DNA of 64,000 nt from Candidatus Melainabacteria bacterium (GTDB lineage Bacteria > Cyanobacteriota > Vampirovibrionia > Obscuribacterales > Obscuribacteraceae): the NCBI GenBank assembly GCA_003151275.1, contig PLXC01000060.1, positions 1 to 64,000 on the forward strand, given 5' to 3'. The first letter of the stretch is position 1; each line of letters starts with the position of its first letter. Shown in pieces: positions 63,991 through 64,000 of the stretch. The position numbers were made by a program, and so were the translations under genes. The notes beneath the pieces are model-generated. The model did not search any database. It was not told the origin of the DNA and was given only the letters and a program-made list of their open reading frames with translations.

Positions 63991-64000
63991 TCTGTTGAAG

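Overview
The window reads as a chromosome segment of a free-living, diderm, heterotrophic bacterium of moderate GC content. A TonB-ExbB-ExbD set implies an outer membrane. Other telling content is an FtsE/FtsX pair, a DciA-type helicase loader, a DUF4388 protein, a SpoIVB-like S55 peptidase, a zinc-ribbon/LRR Ser/Thr kinase, many exported TPR or low-complexity proteins, and a lysine/alanine-rich histone H1-like protein. This mix fits the non-photosynthetic cyanobacterial sister lineage (Melainabacteria/Vampirovibrionia, Obscuribacterales-like). That placement is my inference and has not been tested by any search. No prophage, transposase, integrase, rRNA or CRISPR array was seen.

Layout. 1-1280: 3' end of the histone-like gene (60-bp repeats), then a YqiA-type esterase. 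1432-4019: a four-gene RiPP cassette of the bufferin/Hvf type (two exported Cys-containing precursors, MNIO/DUF692 enzyme, DUF2063 partner), followed by a YceI protein. 5090-8941: metallophosphatase, small genes (one apparently frameshifted), TlyA rRNA methylase, tRNA-Ser(UGA), small hypotheticals. 9124-20674: DUF4388/zinc-ribbon/TonB-C-like membrane protein, exported Ada-like zinc protein, pncB, miaA, YIP1, SppA, and a disordered protein built on an RSPLL motif. 21015-26285: exported low-complexity protein, TonB-ExbB-ExbD, aroE. 26666-31478: SCP2 protein, DciA-like protein, FtsEX, two cyclophilins. 31537-40554: four exported proteins of unknown function and a 1552-residue S55 peptidase/beta-propeller protein. 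41299-49168: APC transporter, TPR protein, DAHP synthase, sensor-like Ser/Thr kinase, TPR and coiled-coil exported proteins. 49172-55971: ClpX-type zinc-domain miniprotein, methyltransferase, then a molybdenum hydroxylase operon (PaoABC-like) with XdhC and MocA maturation factors. 56004-64000: small membrane protein, TPR protein, M23 peptidase, cupin, Hsp20, exported coiled-coil protein, YmdB-type phosphodiesterase, PHP phosphatase, membrane hypothetical.

How genes work together. The MNIO cassette should export Cys-modified metal-binding peptides. TonB-ExbB-ExbD would energise outer-membrane uptake. The Mo-hydroxylase operon carries its own cofactor genes, but all three catalytic subunits are frameshifted (one also has a stop), so the enzyme is either dead or mis-sequenced. 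aroE and the DAHP synthase gene supply the shikimate pathway from separate loci.

The intergenic space carries two families of short hairpin-forming repeats whose stem bases change in compensating pairs between copies. One copy of the second family lies inside a coding sequence. A third repeat, a 20-bp tandem array, begins in the last codons of a cyclophilin gene and runs through its 3' untranslated region.
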